A stretch of 64,000 bases of DNA from Actinomadura viridilutea (GTDB lineage: Bacteria > Actinomycetota > Actinomycetes > Streptosporangiales > Streptosporangiaceae): positions 237,507 to 301,506 of the forward strand of contig PVNI01000007.1 in the NCBI GenBank assembly GCA_003001795.1. The letters are read 5' to 3'. Under the pieces are notes generated by a model. It did not search any database. It was not told where the DNA came from and saw nothing but the letters and a program-made list of their open reading frames with translations. Below, piece by piece: positions 8,816 to 17,584 of this stretch. Position 1 is the stretch's first letter, and every line of letters starts with the position of its first letter. Made by a program: the position numbers and the translations under genes.

Positions 8816-10344
8816 TTGAGGGGGACGTCGACGGCGGTGGGGACGGCGCGGAGGGCGTCCATGCGGGCGATGTAGGCGTTGGGAACGGTGAAGCCGCGCG
8901 GTGGGATGGGGATGCCTCCGGCGAGGCGCGTCCAGGCGAATCCGACGGCTGCGGAGGCGCTGAGGACGGCGAGGGCGGTGTCGGTGTCGGACGGGGTGAG
9001 GCGTTCGGAGGGGGCTTCGTCGGCGGGCCAGAGTTCGCGCAGCGGGTGGGCGTCCTGCAGGACGATGTCGGTGAGTAGGGTGCGCAGCTCGGGGTCGAGC
9101 CAGCGGGAGACGGGGGCGGCGAGGTCGGGGCGGTAGGCGGCCATGTCGGCGGCGAGGAGGGCGGTGGCGGCCTCGCGGGGTTCGACGAAGGCGGCGTCGT
9201 CGGGGTCTCCGCACAGGGGGCGCAGTGCGGTGGCGAGGTCGTAGACGGCCATTTGGAAGCGTTCGCCGGGGGCGGAGTCGGCGAAGAGCGCGGCGGCGAG
9301 GGGGGCGGGGCAGCGGGTGCGCCATTCGCGTTCGACGGCCTGGTCGCCGTAGGGGAGGGCGGGGTGGTCGAGGCCGGGGTTGGCCTGCAGGGGCTCGATC
9401 ATGGCGAGCAGGGCGGTGGCGCGCAGGTGGAAGCGGGGGTCGTCGCGGAGGGCCTGGGCGGTCATGACCATGCAGCGGATGAGCTGGGCGGCGGCGTCGG
9501 GGCGTCCTGCGCGGAGGCGTTCGGTGTAGAGGCCGATGATGGTGTGGAGGGGCGGCGGGGCGAGCCAGCGGAGGCGGCCTTGGTCGCCGTAGGGCTGGGC
9601 GAGGTGGGGGTTCCACAGGTCGAGCAGATCGGCGTGGGCTTCGGGGTCGAAGGCGGGGACGGAGGCGCACCAGAGCGTGGCGCTCCATGTGGCGGCGATG
9701 GTGCTGGGTGTGCCGTGGAGGAAGAAGGTCCAGCCGAGGGGGTAGTCGGCGGGGGGTGCCTGGGCGGCTTCGGCCATGACGGAGCGCAGGCGGTAGAGGA
9801 CGGCGCCGGAGAGGGGGGCGCCGGCGATGGCGCGGGGCGGGCCGTAGTCCTGGGTGTAGTCGGGGCCGGTGGGGAGGATTTCCGGGGCGATGAGGGGCGG
9901 GGTGTAGCCGGGTTGGAGGGGGAGGGCGGTGGTGCGGGCGTGGCCGTGGGGCGGCGGGGTGAGGAACCAGCGGCTGTCGGCGGGGTGCCAGCGGTACCAG
10001 CGGGCCCAGGCGCCGTGGAGCCACCAGCTGTGGTCTGGGAGGGACAGCAGTTGGGGGGCGAGGGCTTGCTGGCGTTGGAGCGGAGTGGCGGTGGGCCACC
10101 AGGGGGAGCCGACGATGAGCCGGGTTTCGTGTTCGGCGCGTGTGAAGGGGTCGGCGTCGTCGGGGAGGGGTGTGTCGAGGGGTGCGGGGGCCGGGATGGC
10201 GGCGTAGGCGGGGATGGTGTGGGGACGCCGCGAGGGCCATGCGGGTTGCCCTGGGGCGCTGGGCCAGGTCGGTTGGCCGAGGGGGCTCGGCCAGCCCGGT
10301 TGTCCGGGCGGGGGGCCTTGGGGGCCTGGAGGACGCCACACCAC
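8680..10344 (-). CDS. Uncharacterised 554-aa protein, Pro-rich N-terminus
   Basis: I do not recognise a family. The first 60 residues are Pro/Gly/Trp-rich (GQPGWPSPLGQPTWPS), probably disordered. The centre (about 70-470) looks globular and Trp/Leu/Ala-rich, with no signal peptide or membrane segment. The tail has a short SDT/RDT-type repeat (QSDTSQSDTAHRDTAEDD). The GTG start is supported by TACGAT 6 nt upstream, a leaderless arrangement. The gene converges on the nuclease gene and is divergent from prcB. Its last 45 or so codons occur in degenerate copies at 7961-8104 and in part near 8350-8408. It may be a lineage-specific proteasome-locus protein; no function is proposed. Confidence 0.8.
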   Translation of the reverse strand: MVWRPPGPQGPPPGQPGWPSPLGQPTWPSAPGQPAWPSRRPHTIPAYAAIPAPAPLDTPLPDDADPFTRAEHETRLIVGSPWWPTATPLQRQQALAPQLLSLPDHSWWLHGAWARWYRWHPADSRWFLTPPPHGHARTTALPLQPGYTPPLIAPEILPTGPDYTQDYGPPRAIAGAPLSGAVLYRLRSVMAEAAQAPPADYPLGWTFFLHGTPSTIAATWSATLWCASVPAFDPEAHADLLDLWNPHLAQPYGDQGRLRWLAPPPLHTIIGLYTERLRAGRPDAAAQLIRCMVMTAQALRDDPRFHLRATALLAMIEPLQANPGLDHPALPYGDQAVEREWRTRCPAPLAAALFADSAPGERFQMAVYDLATALRPLCGDPDDAAFVEPREAATALLAADMAAYRPDLAAPVSRWLDPELRTLLTDIVLQDAHPLRELWPADEAPSERLTPSDTDTALAVLSASAAVGFAWTRLAGGIPIPPRGFTVPNAYIARMDALRAVPTAVDVPLNGTTGDAAQSDTSQSDTAHRDTAEDDVCAITDPDQVIDQRPGPDP

Positions 10345-10350
10345 ATGGTC

Positions 10351-10356
10351 ATCGTA
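10351..10356 (-). promoter_or_regulatory. -10 box TACGAT, leaderless start of the 554-aa gene
   Basis: On the minus strand TACGAT ends 6 nt before the GTG at 10344. It shares the 200-bp divergent spacer with the prcB promoter. Confidence 0.45.
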
Positions 10357-10476
10357 GTGGCCGGGTGTGCGGTGTCGGGCGTGGCGGTGGGGGCGGGTGC
10401 TCGTGCGGGGGGTGGTTTCGCCGTGGGCGGATCGGGGTGAGGAGCTCGCTGCATGCGGTGAGCGTGGTTCGAACAG

Positions 10477-10482
10477 TAGGGT
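10477..10482 (+). promoter_or_regulatory. -10 box TAGGGT of prcBA
   Basis: TAGGGT 61 nt before the chosen prcB start. The leader contains GGAAGGAG at about 10531-10538, five bases before the GTG at 10544. Confidence 0.5.
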
Positions 10483-10543
10483 CTAGTCGTCCGCGCCGGT
10501 GCTCGTGTGGGCGGCCGGCGCCGTGGTGGAGGGAAGGAGTCGC

Positions 10544-11389
10544 GTGGGGTCCCACGATTCGCACTTTCGGCGTTTGCCGGCGTTGTTCGGTAGCCCTGAC
10601 ACGACGTCGTTCACGGAGTTTCTGGCGATGTACTCGCCGGAGTTGCTGCCTGGGCGGCGTGTGCTGCCGGAGTCGTCCGCGGGGGAGGAGATTCCGCACG
10701 GTACGACGATCGTGGCGGTGACGTTCCCCGGCGGTGTGGTGATGGCGGGCGACCGGCGTGCGACCGCGGGGCATATGATCGCTCAGCGCGATGTGGAGAA
10801 GGTGTTCCGGGCGGACGAGTTCTCGGCGATCGCGGTGGCGGGCACCGCGGGGATCGGGATGGAGCTCGTGCGGCTGTTCCAGGTGGAGCTGGAGCATTAC
10901 GAGAAGCGGGAGAGCCGTCCGCTGTCGATGGAGGGCAAGGCGAACCGGCTGGCGACCATGATCCGGGGGAATCTGGGTCTGGCGATGCAGGGTCTTGCGG
11001 TGGTGCCGTTGTTCGCCGGGTACGACGAGGAGCGGGACGAGGGGCGGATCTTCTCCTATGACGCGGCGGGGGGCCGGTACGAGGAGCGGGAGTTCCATTC
11101 GATCGGTTCGGGGTCGGTGTTCGCGCGGGGGGCGTTGAAGAAGCTGTACCGTGCGGATCTGTCGGCCGAGGATGCGGCGATGGTGTGCGTGCAGGCGTTG
11201 TACGACGCGGCCGATGACGATTCGGCGACGGGTGGGCCGGATCTGACGCGCCGGATCTTCCCGGTGGTGGCGACGGTGACGGCCGACGGTTACCGCAGGC
11301 TGGGTGAGGACGAGGTGGGCGCGTTGGCGCAGGCCGTGGTGGAGGCTCGTTTCGAGTCGCCCGGTGGTCCGACCGCTCCGCTGCGATAG
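10544..11389 (+). CDS. prcB: 20S proteasome beta subunit PrcB
   Basis: Catalytic subunit of the 20S core. Autocleavage between Gly and Thr in PHGTTIVAV exposes Thr54 (numbered from the GTG) as nucleophile; the 53-residue propeptide includes [14 protein letters not shown]. The conserved [12 protein letters not shown] and the Lys/Asp active-site context are present, as is [10 protein letters not shown] near the C-terminus. The 281-residue length fits the family. The GTG at 10544 is chosen for its close GGAAGGAG site; a GTG at 10499 would add 15 residues. prcA follows after 15 bp with its own AAGGGA site, so the two form one operon. Codons here end mostly in G, unlike the C-ending codons of arc and dop. 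Confidence 0.96.
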   Translation: MGSHDSHFRRLPALFGSPDTTSFTEFLAMYSPELLPGRRVLPESSAGEEIPHGTTIVAVTFPGGVVMAGDRRATAGHMIAQRDVEKVFRADEFSAIAVAGTAGIGMELVRLFQVELEHYEKRESRPLSMEGKANRLATMIRGNLGLAMQGLAVVPLFAGYDEERDEGRIFSYDAAGGRYEEREFHSIGSGSVFARGALKKLYRADLSAEDAAMVCVQALYDAADDDSATGGPDLTRRIFPVVATVTADGYRRLGEDEVGALAQAVVEARFESPGGPTAPLR

Positions 11390-11404
11390 AAGGGATCCAG
11401 ACCG

Positions 11405-12169
11405 GTGTCCATGCCGTTCTATGTGTCGCCCGAACAGCAGATGAAGGACAAGGCGGACTACGCGCGGAAGGGGATCGCGCGGGGCCGCAGTGTCGTGGTG
11501 CTGCAGTATGACGACGGCATCCTGTTCGTGGCGGACAATCCGTCTCGGGCGCTGCACAAGATCAGTGAGATTTACGACCGGATCGCGTTCGCGGCGGTCG
11601 GCAAGTACAACGAGTTCGAGGCTCTGCGGCTGGGCGGGGTGCGGTACGCCGACATCAACGGGTACCAGTACGACCGGCGTGATGTGACGGCGCGCGGGTT
11701 GGCGAACGTGTACGCGCAGTCGCTGGGGACGATCTTCACGGAGACGAACAAGCCGTACGAGGTGGAGCTGGTGGTGGCCGAGGTGGGGGAGGACGCCTCC
11801 TCGGACCAGATCTACCGGTTGACGTTCGACGGTTCGGTGGCCGACGAGCACGGTTATGTGGCGATGGGCGGTCAGGCCGACGCGGTGGCGCAGGCGTTGA
11901 AGGACCGGTTCCGGGAGGGGATGGGTCTGGCGGAGGCGCTGCGGGCGGCGGTGCGGTCGTTGGAGGCGCAGGATCACGATCGCCGGTTGGAGGCGACGTC
12001 GTTGGAGGTCGCGGTGTTGGACCGCAACCGGGAGCACCGGTTGTTCCGGCGGTTGCCGGCGGCGCGGATCGAGGCGTTGCTGCGTGAGGCGGACGACGGC
12101 GGGTCCGGCGGCGGTGAGGCGTCGGGCGAGGGCGCGTCGTCGGGGGACGGCGGTTCCGGGGCGTCCTGA
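11405..12169 (+). CDS. prcA: 20S proteasome alpha subunit PrcA
   Basis: Forms the outer, gating rings of the core particle. The N-terminus [20 protein letters not shown], followed by GIARGRSVV, is the typical H0 and gate region of actinobacterial alpha subunits. ENVYAQ-like ([15 protein letters not shown]) and [10 protein letters not shown] strands match the family. At 254 residues the length is normal; the last 25 residues are a Gly/Ser/Glu-rich tail. GTG 11405 is preferred over the ATG two codons later because of spacing from AAGGGA. It is co-transcribed with prcB. Confidence 0.96.
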   Translation: MSMPFYVSPEQQMKDKADYARKGIARGRSVVVLQYDDGILFVADNPSRALHKISEIYDRIAFAAVGKYNEFEALRLGGVRYADINGYQYDRRDVTARGLANVYAQSLGTIFTETNKPYEVELVVAEVGEDASSDQIYRLTFDGSVADEHGYVAMGGQADAVAQALKDRFREGMGLAEALRAAVRSLEAQDHDRRLEATSLEVAVLDRNREHRLFRRLPAARIEALLREADDGGSGGGEASGEGASSGDGGSGAS

Positions 12170-12392
12170 GCGGTCGGGGCGCGTTCTGGCGTGTTCCGGT
12201 GACCCGTCGTGATCGGTGCCGCCGGTGTCGGGGCGGCTGGTCACGGCGGGTTTTTCACGCGCCCTGTCGTGATCTACATCGTAAAGGCGCGGGCCGGTGC
12301 GGTTTCAAACCTGTCCGCGGTGGCCGTCTTCGGTCTGCCGACGGCTGCGAAACGGGAGGCTGGGGAGACTGCCAACCGGCGGTCCCGCCGCA

Positions 12393-12398
12393 TAGGCT
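12393..12398 (+). promoter_or_regulatory. -10 box TAGGCT, leaderless start of pafA
   Basis: ATAGGCTCG with 7 nt to the GTG at 12406. The 236-bp gap after prcA otherwise shows no gene. Confidence 0.6.
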
Positions 12399-12405
12399 CG
12401 CTGGT

Positions 12406-13764
12406 GTGGACAGGCGCATCTTCGGGCTCGAGAACGAGTACGGCGTCACCTGCACCTTCCGCGGGCAGCGGCGGCTGTCACCCGACGAGGTGGCCCGCTA
12501 CCTGTTCCGGCGGGTGGTGTCGTGGGGCCGCAGCAGCAACGTGTTCCTGCGCAACGGCGCGCGGCTCTACCTGGACGTGGGCAGCCACCCCGAGTACGCG
12601 ACGCCCGAGTGTGACAGCGTCATCGACTTGGTGACGCATGACAAGGCCGGTGAGCGGATCCTGGAGGGCCTGCTGGTGGACGCCGAGCGGCGTCTGCGGG
12701 AGGAGGGCATCGCCGGCGACATCTACCTGTTCAAGAACAACACCGACTCGGCGGGCAACTCCTACGGGTGCCACGAGAACTATCTGGTGGGGCGGCACGG
12801 GGAGTTCGGGCGGCTGGCGGACGTGCTGATCCCGTACCTGGTGACGCGGCAGATCATCTGCGGTGCGGGGAAGGTGCTGCAGACGCCGCGGGGGGCGGTG
12901 TACTGCGTGTCGCAGCGGGCCGAGCACATCTGGGAGGGGGTCTCGTCGGCGACGACCCGGTCGCGGCCGATCATCAACACGCGGGACGAGCCGCACGCCG
13001 ACGCCGAGCGGTTCCGCCGGCTGCACGTGATCGTGGGCGACTCGAACATGAGCGAGACCACGATGCTGCTGAAGGTGGGCGCGACCGACCTGGTGCTGCG
13101 GATGATCGAGGCGGGCGTGGTGATGCGGGACCTGACGCTGGAGAACCCGATCCGGGCGATCCGCGAGGTCAGCCACGACATGACGGGGCGGCGCAAGGTG
13201 CGGTTGGCCAACGGCCGGGAGGCCAGTTCGCTGGAGATCCAGAAGGAGTACTACGGCAAGGCGAAGGACTTCATCGACCGGCGCGGCGGGGACGCGGTGG
13301 TCGAGCGGGTGCTGGACCTGTGGGAGCGGACGCTGCGGGCGGTGGAGACCGGCGATCTGGACCTGGTGTCCCGGGAGATCGACTGGGTGACGAAGTACCG
13401 GCTGATCGAGCGGTACCGGCGCAAGTACGATCTGCCGCTGTCGTCGCCGCGGGTGGCGCAGCTGGATCTGGCGTACCACGACGTGCATCGCGGTCGGGGC
13501 CTGTACTACTTGATGGAGAAGCGCGGGTCGGTGGAGCGGGTGACGCGCGACCTGGACATCTTCGAGGCGAAGTCGGTGCCGCCGCAGACGACGCGGGCGC
13601 GGCTGCGCGGGGAGTTCATCCGGCGGGCGCAGGAGAAGCGGCGGGACTTCACGGTCGACTGGGTGCATCTGAAGCTGAACGATCAGGCGCAGCGGACGGT
13701 GCTGTGCAAGGATCCGTTCCGGTCGGTGGACGAGCGGGTCGACAAGCTGATCGCCGGCATGTGA
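12406..13764 (+). CDS. pafA: Pup-protein ligase PafA
   Basis: ATP-dependent ligase that joins the C-terminal Glu of deamidated Pup to lysines of target proteins. The 452-residue protein starts [18 protein letters not shown], carries the glutamine-synthetase-like catalytic strands [17 protein letters not shown] and [17 protein letters not shown], and ends with the conserved C-terminal domain [24 protein letters not shown]. It is paralogous to Dop at 4504. The GTG at 12406 matches known PafA N-termini and the leaderless promoter. A powerful terminator (13782-13825) follows at once. Confidence 0.97.
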   Translation: MDRRIFGLENEYGVTCTFRGQRRLSPDEVARYLFRRVVSWGRSSNVFLRNGARLYLDVGSHPEYATPECDSVIDLVTHDKAGERILEGLLVDAERRLREEGIAGDIYLFKNNTDSAGNSYGCHENYLVGRHGEFGRLADVLIPYLVTRQIICGAGKVLQTPRGAVYCVSQRAEHIWEGVSSATTRSRPIINTRDEPHADAERFRRLHVIVGDSNMSETTMLLKVGATDLVLRMIEAGVVMRDLTLENPIRAIREVSHDMTGRRKVRLANGREASSLEIQKEYYGKAKDFIDRRGGDAVVERVLDLWERTLRAVETGDLDLVSREIDWVTKYRLIERYRRKYDLPLSSPRVAQLDLAYHDVHRGRGLYYLMEKRGSVERVTRDLDIFEAKSVPPQTTRARLRGEFIRRAQEKRRDFTVDWVHLKLNDQAQRTVLCKDPFRSVDERVDKLIAGM

Positions 13765-13781
13765 TCGGGGCGCGTTCGTCC

Positions 13782-13825
13782 GGGAGCGGGGGCGGTGCGG
13801 CCGGGGCCGTGCCGCCCCCGCTCCC
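13782..13825 (+). terminator. pafA terminator
   Basis: Perfect 14-bp inverted repeat (left arm GGGAGCGGGGGCGG at 13782-13795, right arm 13812-13825), 17 bp after the pafA stop. Confidence 0.7.
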
Positions 13826-13886
13826 GTTCGCCTGCGGTGGCGGCTCCGGTTTCGCGTGCGGGGCTACTGGCGGGTCACCTTGGCGG

Positions 13887-13892
13887 TAGGGT
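13887..13892 (+). promoter_or_regulatory. -10 box TAGGGT of the FKBP gene
   Basis: GGTAGGGT 42 nt before the ATG at 13935; a GTGAGGAG ribosome-binding site is in the leader. Confidence 0.5.
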
Positions 13893-13934
13893 GTGCGCTC
13901 AGTTCGGGTCGCAGTGCGTTTGGTGAGGAGCCGC

Positions 13935-14873
13935 ATGCGCCGTCGTGTGTTGGCGTCGCTGGTGGGCGTCGTGCTGGCGGGGCCTTTGGCGTTGGCCGCC
14001 GCGTGTTCCGGCGGGGGCGACGTCGAGGTGTCGGTCCGGGGCAAGTTCGGGGTGCGCCCGGAGGTGTCGTTTCCCAAGGGGGCGCCGAGCGAAGAGCTCG
14101 CGGTGAAGACCCTGGTGAAGGGGAAGGGCGGCGGCGAGGGCGCGCGCAAGGGCGATCTGGTGGTGGCCGACTATGTCGGGTACCGGTGGAACAAGGACGG
14201 CAACAAGCTGCTGGCCAACAGCTATATCAGCGGGCAGCCGGGGGCGTTTCCGACCGGGCGCCTGGTGCCGGGGTTGGACAAGGCGTTGCTGGGTGTGCGG
14301 CCCGGGGATCGGGTGGTGGCGAAGATCCCTCCTGAGGAGGGGTACGGCGACAAGGGCGACACCCAGCATCAGGTGGGCGCGGGCGATTCGCTCGTGTACG
14401 TCCTGGACATTCGGGGTGTGTACGGCAGGACGGCGCATGCGCGGGGCCGCGAGCAGCGGCTGGACGACCCGAAGCTGCCGAGGGTGACGCCGGGGGCGCC
14501 GGGGCAGGCGCCGAAGGTGAGCGTCCCGCGGGCGGCGGCGCCCAAGACGCTGCAGGTGCGGACGCTGATCCAGGGGGAGGGGCCGCCGGTCGCCAAGGGG
14601 CGGCTGGTGGCGTTGCAGTATGTGGGGGTGTTCTGGCGGGACGGCCGCGAGTTCGACTCGTCGTGGCGCAGCGGCCGCCCGTACGCGGTGACGATCGGCA
14701 CCGGTCAGGTGATCAAGGGCTGGGATCAGGCGCTGGTCGGGCAGAAGGTGGGCAGCCGCCTGCTGCTGGTGGTGCCGCCGTCGCTGGGGTACGGCAAGCA
14801 GGGGCTGCCGCAGGCCGGGATCAAGGGGGACGACACGCTGGTGTTCGTCGTGGACCTCCTGGGAGTGCACTGA
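13935..14873 (+). CDS. Lipoprotein with two FKBP-type peptidyl-prolyl isomerase domains
   Basis: 312 residues. The N-terminus MRRRVLASLVGVVLAGPLA, followed by LAAAC, is a lipoprotein signal with lipobox LAAAC, so the protein is anchored outside the cell. FKBP domain 1 (about residues 60-160; LVVADYVGYRWNKDG, VPGLDKALLGVRPGDRVV, PPEEGYG) looks degenerate. Domain 2 (about 215-312; LVALQYVGVFWRDGREFDSS, GWDQALVGQKVGSRLLLVVP, PSLGYG) keeps the usual ligand-pocket Tyr, Asp and Trp-type positions. It probably assists folding of secreted proteins. The ATG at 13935 is set by the lipobox and GAGGAG. FKBP genes beside pafA are common in actinobacteria; a functional tie to pupylation is not shown. Confidence 0.9.
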   Translation: MRRRVLASLVGVVLAGPLALAAACSGGGDVEVSVRGKFGVRPEVSFPKGAPSEELAVKTLVKGKGGGEGARKGDLVVADYVGYRWNKDGNKLLANSYISGQPGAFPTGRLVPGLDKALLGVRPGDRVVAKIPPEEGYGDKGDTQHQVGAGDSLVYVLDIRGVYGRTAHARGREQRLDDPKLPRVTPGAPGQAPKVSVPRAAAPKTLQVRTLIQGEGPPVAKGRLVALQYVGVFWRDGREFDSSWRSGRPYAVTIGTGQVIKGWDQALVGQKVGSRLLLVVPPSLGYGKQGLPQAGIKGDDTLVFVVDLLGVH

Positions 14874-14893
14874 CCGGTGCCGTCTTCCGGGCC

Positions 14894-15424
14894 GTGCACC
14901 ATCTCGCCCAGATCAACGTGGGCACGCTGAAGGAGCCCCTGGACGCCCCCGGGCATGGCGGATTTCGTGTCCCTGCTCGAACCGATCGACGCGCCGGCCG
15001 ACCGATCGCCCGGCTTCGTGTGGCGCCTGGTGGGGGAGGGCGCCGACGGCGCGACCGGCGTGCGCCCCGTCGGCGCCGACGTGCTCGTCAACCCCTCGGT
15101 GTGGGAGTCGCGGGAGGCGCTGTGGAACTTCGTCTACCGCAGCGCCCACCTGGAGGCGCTGCGCCGCCGCCGGGAGTGGTTCCGGCGGCACGTGGACGCC
15201 CACCAGGCGCTGTGGTGGGTCCCCGCCGGCCGCATCCCCACGGTGGAGGAGGCGGTGGAGCGCCTGGAGCTGCTGCGCGAGCGGGGGCCGCTCCGAGCGC
15301 GTTCACCTTCCGCGACTTCTCCACCCCGGAGGGGGTCCCCGAGGGGGTGCGGCCGGACGTGACGGCCGGTCAGGTGAGCAGGGCGGCGGCGTGGCGGCCC
15401 GCGGCGGCCGCGGACAGGAAGTAG
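14894..15424 (+). pseudogene. DUF3291-like protein with two apparent frameshifts
   Basis: Translation in one frame from the GTG at 14894 gives HHLAQINVGTLKEPLDAP. The reading continues in the next frame from about 14955 (MADFVSLLEPIDAPADRSPG to WWVPAGRIPTVEEAVERLEL). It then returns to the first frame near 15290 (PSAFTFRDFSTPEGVPEGV). Together the three pieces make one DUF3291-type protein of about 150-175 residues. Two compensating single-base changes, one in CCCCCGGGC near 14950 and one near GGGGGCCGCTCC at 15290, explain it. Either the gene is decayed or the assembly has indel errors in G/C runs. Family function is unknown. The last 55 bp overlap the convergent DUF3866 gene. Confidence 0.6.
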
Positions 15425-16452
15425 GCCATGTCCTGGTCCAGGCGGCGGCCCATCGTGGACAGGCGCACCCCCCAGTCCTGCTCGGCGGCGCGCAGGGCGT
15501 CCTCCAAGCGGTCCACTGGCACCGGCACCAGCTCGTGGCGCTCCCCCAGCGGGGCCGCCTGCTGCGCCACCCGCTGCCCGAGCTTGCCGCCCAGTTCCGG
15601 GACGACGACCTGGGCGCGGGCCAGGGCGACGCGTCCGTAGGCGGTGAGGCTGTGGTGGGACACGCCCTGGTGGCGTTCCCGCGCGTCGCCTTCGCTGACG
15701 CGCAGGGACGCCACGGGGCGGCCCGACAGCACGGCGGCGGCGTTGACGGCCTCGCCCGCCGCGACGCCCGAGAAGCCCCAGCGGGTGCCGGTGCCCAGGT
15801 TGCCGGGCCCCTGCGCCACGACCGCCACGTCGGCGTCCAGCACCAGGCGGGCGGCCAGCAGGCCGGTGTGGACGGTCACCGCCTCCAGGTCGCCGCCGAA
15901 GGCCTGCCCGACGGTGACGGTGGCGGCCAGCGCGCCCGCCTCCCGCAGGCGCGCGATCGACATGGAGAACCAGGCGGGCAGGGCGCCGCCGTCGGTCATC
16001 ACGTACACCGCGCGGGTGCCGGGCCGGTCGGCCAGCAGGCCCGCCAGGATCGGCGGCAGCGCCGAGTGCAGGTCCGCGACGATCACCGGCATGCCGTCCA
16101 GGGAGTCGGCGTCGCGGAGGGTCTCGTGGTGGGGGGAGCCCTGTTCGTCGGCGCCCAGCACGGTGGCCTGCAGCGGCGTGTAGCGGGCCTTGACCAGGTG
16201 GCCGGGCCCGGTCGGGTCGGGCGGCAGCCGGTCGGGCACCGCGACGACCATGGCGTAGCCGCCGGTGCCCAGGCCGAGCGCCAAGGCCGTAGTGTTGAGC
16301 AGGACGGTGTCTCCCGGTTGCGGTCTGCCGACCAGATGCGTGTAGGCCAGGGCCCGGCGGGCGCCGTCGCCGTCGATCGTCACGTCGAGCTCGATCGCGC
16401 CCGGCCATTCCCGGCGGACGCTGTCAACCGTGCCTTTGCGCCATCGGATCAC
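15370..16452 (-). CDS. DUF3866 family protein
   Basis: 360-residue cytoplasmic protein with no catalytic motif I can name. Recognisable family stretches are IRWRKGTVDSV at the N-terminus, VGRPQPGDTVLLNTTALAL, VGQAFGGDLEAVTVHTGL, VVAQGPGNLGTGTRWGFSG and VSHHSLTAYGRVALA. DUF3866 genes are regular neighbours of pafA and pafBC in actinobacteria, but no role is established. The GTG at 16452 is chosen because TACCGT lies 8 nt upstream on the minus strand (leaderless) and homology starts there; the frame is open far upstream without family similarity. It is divergent from pafB across 93 bp. Confidence 0.85.
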   Translation of the reverse strand: MIRWRKGTVDSVRREWPGAIELDVTIDGDGARRALAYTHLVGRPQPGDTVLLNTTALALGLGTGGYAMVVAVPDRLPPDPTGPGHLVKARYTPLQATVLGADEQGSPHHETLRDADSLDGMPVIVADLHSALPPILAGLLADRPGTRAVYVMTDGGALPAWFSMSIARLREAGALAATVTVGQAFGGDLEAVTVHTGLLAARLVLDADVAVVAQGPGNLGTGTRWGFSGVAAGEAVNAAAVLSGRPVASLRVSEGDARERHQGVSHHSLTAYGRVALARAQVVVPELGGKLGQRVAQQAAPLGERHELVPVPVDRLEDALRAAEQDWGVRLSTMGRRLDQDMAYFLSAAAAGRHAAALLT

Positions 16453-16545
16453 AGCAGGAAACGGTAGCGTCCTGGTCGGAGGAATCGTCCGGGAACGCGC
16501 GGGCTCGCCGAGCGGACCGCAGCACAGTTTCGAGGTGGTGGCCAC

Positions 16546-17517
16546 GTGTCGCGGCGCAAGACCGAGCGCCTGCTCAATCTGGTGGTCTGTCTGCTGGCCA
16601 CGCGGCGCTATCTGACCGCCGAGCAGATCCGCCGGGCGGTGCCCGGCTACCCCGACTCCGACGAGGCGTTCAAGCGGATGTTCGAGCGCGACAAGGAGGA
16701 GCTGCGGGAGCTGGGGGTGCCGCTGGAGGTCGGCAGCGACCAGCAGGGCGCGGGCGGCGAGGAGATCGGCTACCGGATCCCCCGGCAGGACTACGAGCTG
16801 CCCGACATCCATCTGACGCCGGACGAGGCGGCGGTGCTGGGGCTGGCCGCCCGGGTGTGGCAGCGCGCCAGCATGGCGGACGCGGCGTCGGGGGCGCTGC
16901 TGAAGCTGCGCGCCGCCGGGGTGGAGACCGACACGGCGACCGCGCCGGGCATCGAGCCGCGGCTGGACACCGGCGAGCCGTCGTTCCCGGCGTTGTGGGA
17001 GGCGGTGCGCGACGGCCGTCCCGTGGCGTTCGACTACCAGGGGGTGGGGCGCACGTCGGCGACGCGGCGGCATTTGGAGCCGTGGGGCGTGGTCAGCCGC
17101 CGGGGCCGCTGGTACGTGGTGGGGCACGACCGGGACCGCGACGAGACGCGGGTGTTCCGGTTGAGCCGCATCGTCGGGGAGGTGGTGCCGGACGGCCCGC
17201 CCGGCAGCGTCACCGTCCCGCCGGGGGTGGACGTGCGGCGCATCGCGTTCGACTGGGGGGAGCCGGTGAGCGAGCCGCGTCCGGCGAAGGTGCGGCTGCG
17301 CGCGGGCGCGGCGCACGGGCCGCGGCGCTGGGCGCGCGACGTGCGGCCGGTGGGGGACGGCACCTGGGACGAGGCCACGCTCACGTTCCGGGACGTGGAC
17401 CGTTTCGCGCCCTACCTGGCGCGGTTCGCCGACGACGTGGTGGTGCTGGACCCGCCGGACCTGCGGGAGGCGGTCATCTGGCAGCTCAAGGCCGCGCTGG
17501 CGGGCAGCGGCCGATGA
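16546..17517 (+). CDS. pafB: WYL-domain transcriptional regulator PafB
   Basis: First half of the PafBC activator, which drives the LexA/RecA-independent DNA-damage response in mycobacteria. The 323 residues have an N-terminal winged helix (RRKTERLLNLVVCLLATRRY, followed by LTAEQIRRAVPGY), a WYL domain at about 145-220 (VAFDYQGVGRTSATRRHLEP, GRWYVVGHDRDRDETRVFRL) and the C-terminal WCX extension. GTG 16546 fits family N-termini. pafC begins 67 bp downstream, almost certainly in the same operon. Confidence 0.93.
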   Translation: MSRRKTERLLNLVVCLLATRRYLTAEQIRRAVPGYPDSDEAFKRMFERDKEELRELGVPLEVGSDQQGAGGEEIGYRIPRQDYELPDIHLTPDEAAVLGLAARVWQRASMADAASGALLKLRAAGVETDTATAPGIEPRLDTGEPSFPALWEAVRDGRPVAFDYQGVGRTSATRRHLEPWGVVSRRGRWYVVGHDRDRDETRVFRLSRIVGEVVPDGPPGSVTVPPGVDVRRIAFDWGEPVSEPRPAKVRLRAGAAHGPRRWARDVRPVGDGTWDEATLTFRDVDRFAPYLARFADDVVVLDPPDLREAVIWQLKAALAGSGR

Positions 17518-17584
17518 GCGCCGGGCGGGGGCCGGCGGCGGGCGGCGGCCGGACGGAATGCGAGCGGACGACGGGGAGTGAGCG

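Noticed and set aside
7685..8875. Plus-strand ORFs inside the tandem modules as genes
   Set aside because: They are assembled from copies of other genes' 3' ends in varied frames, with no independent start signals or family similarity.
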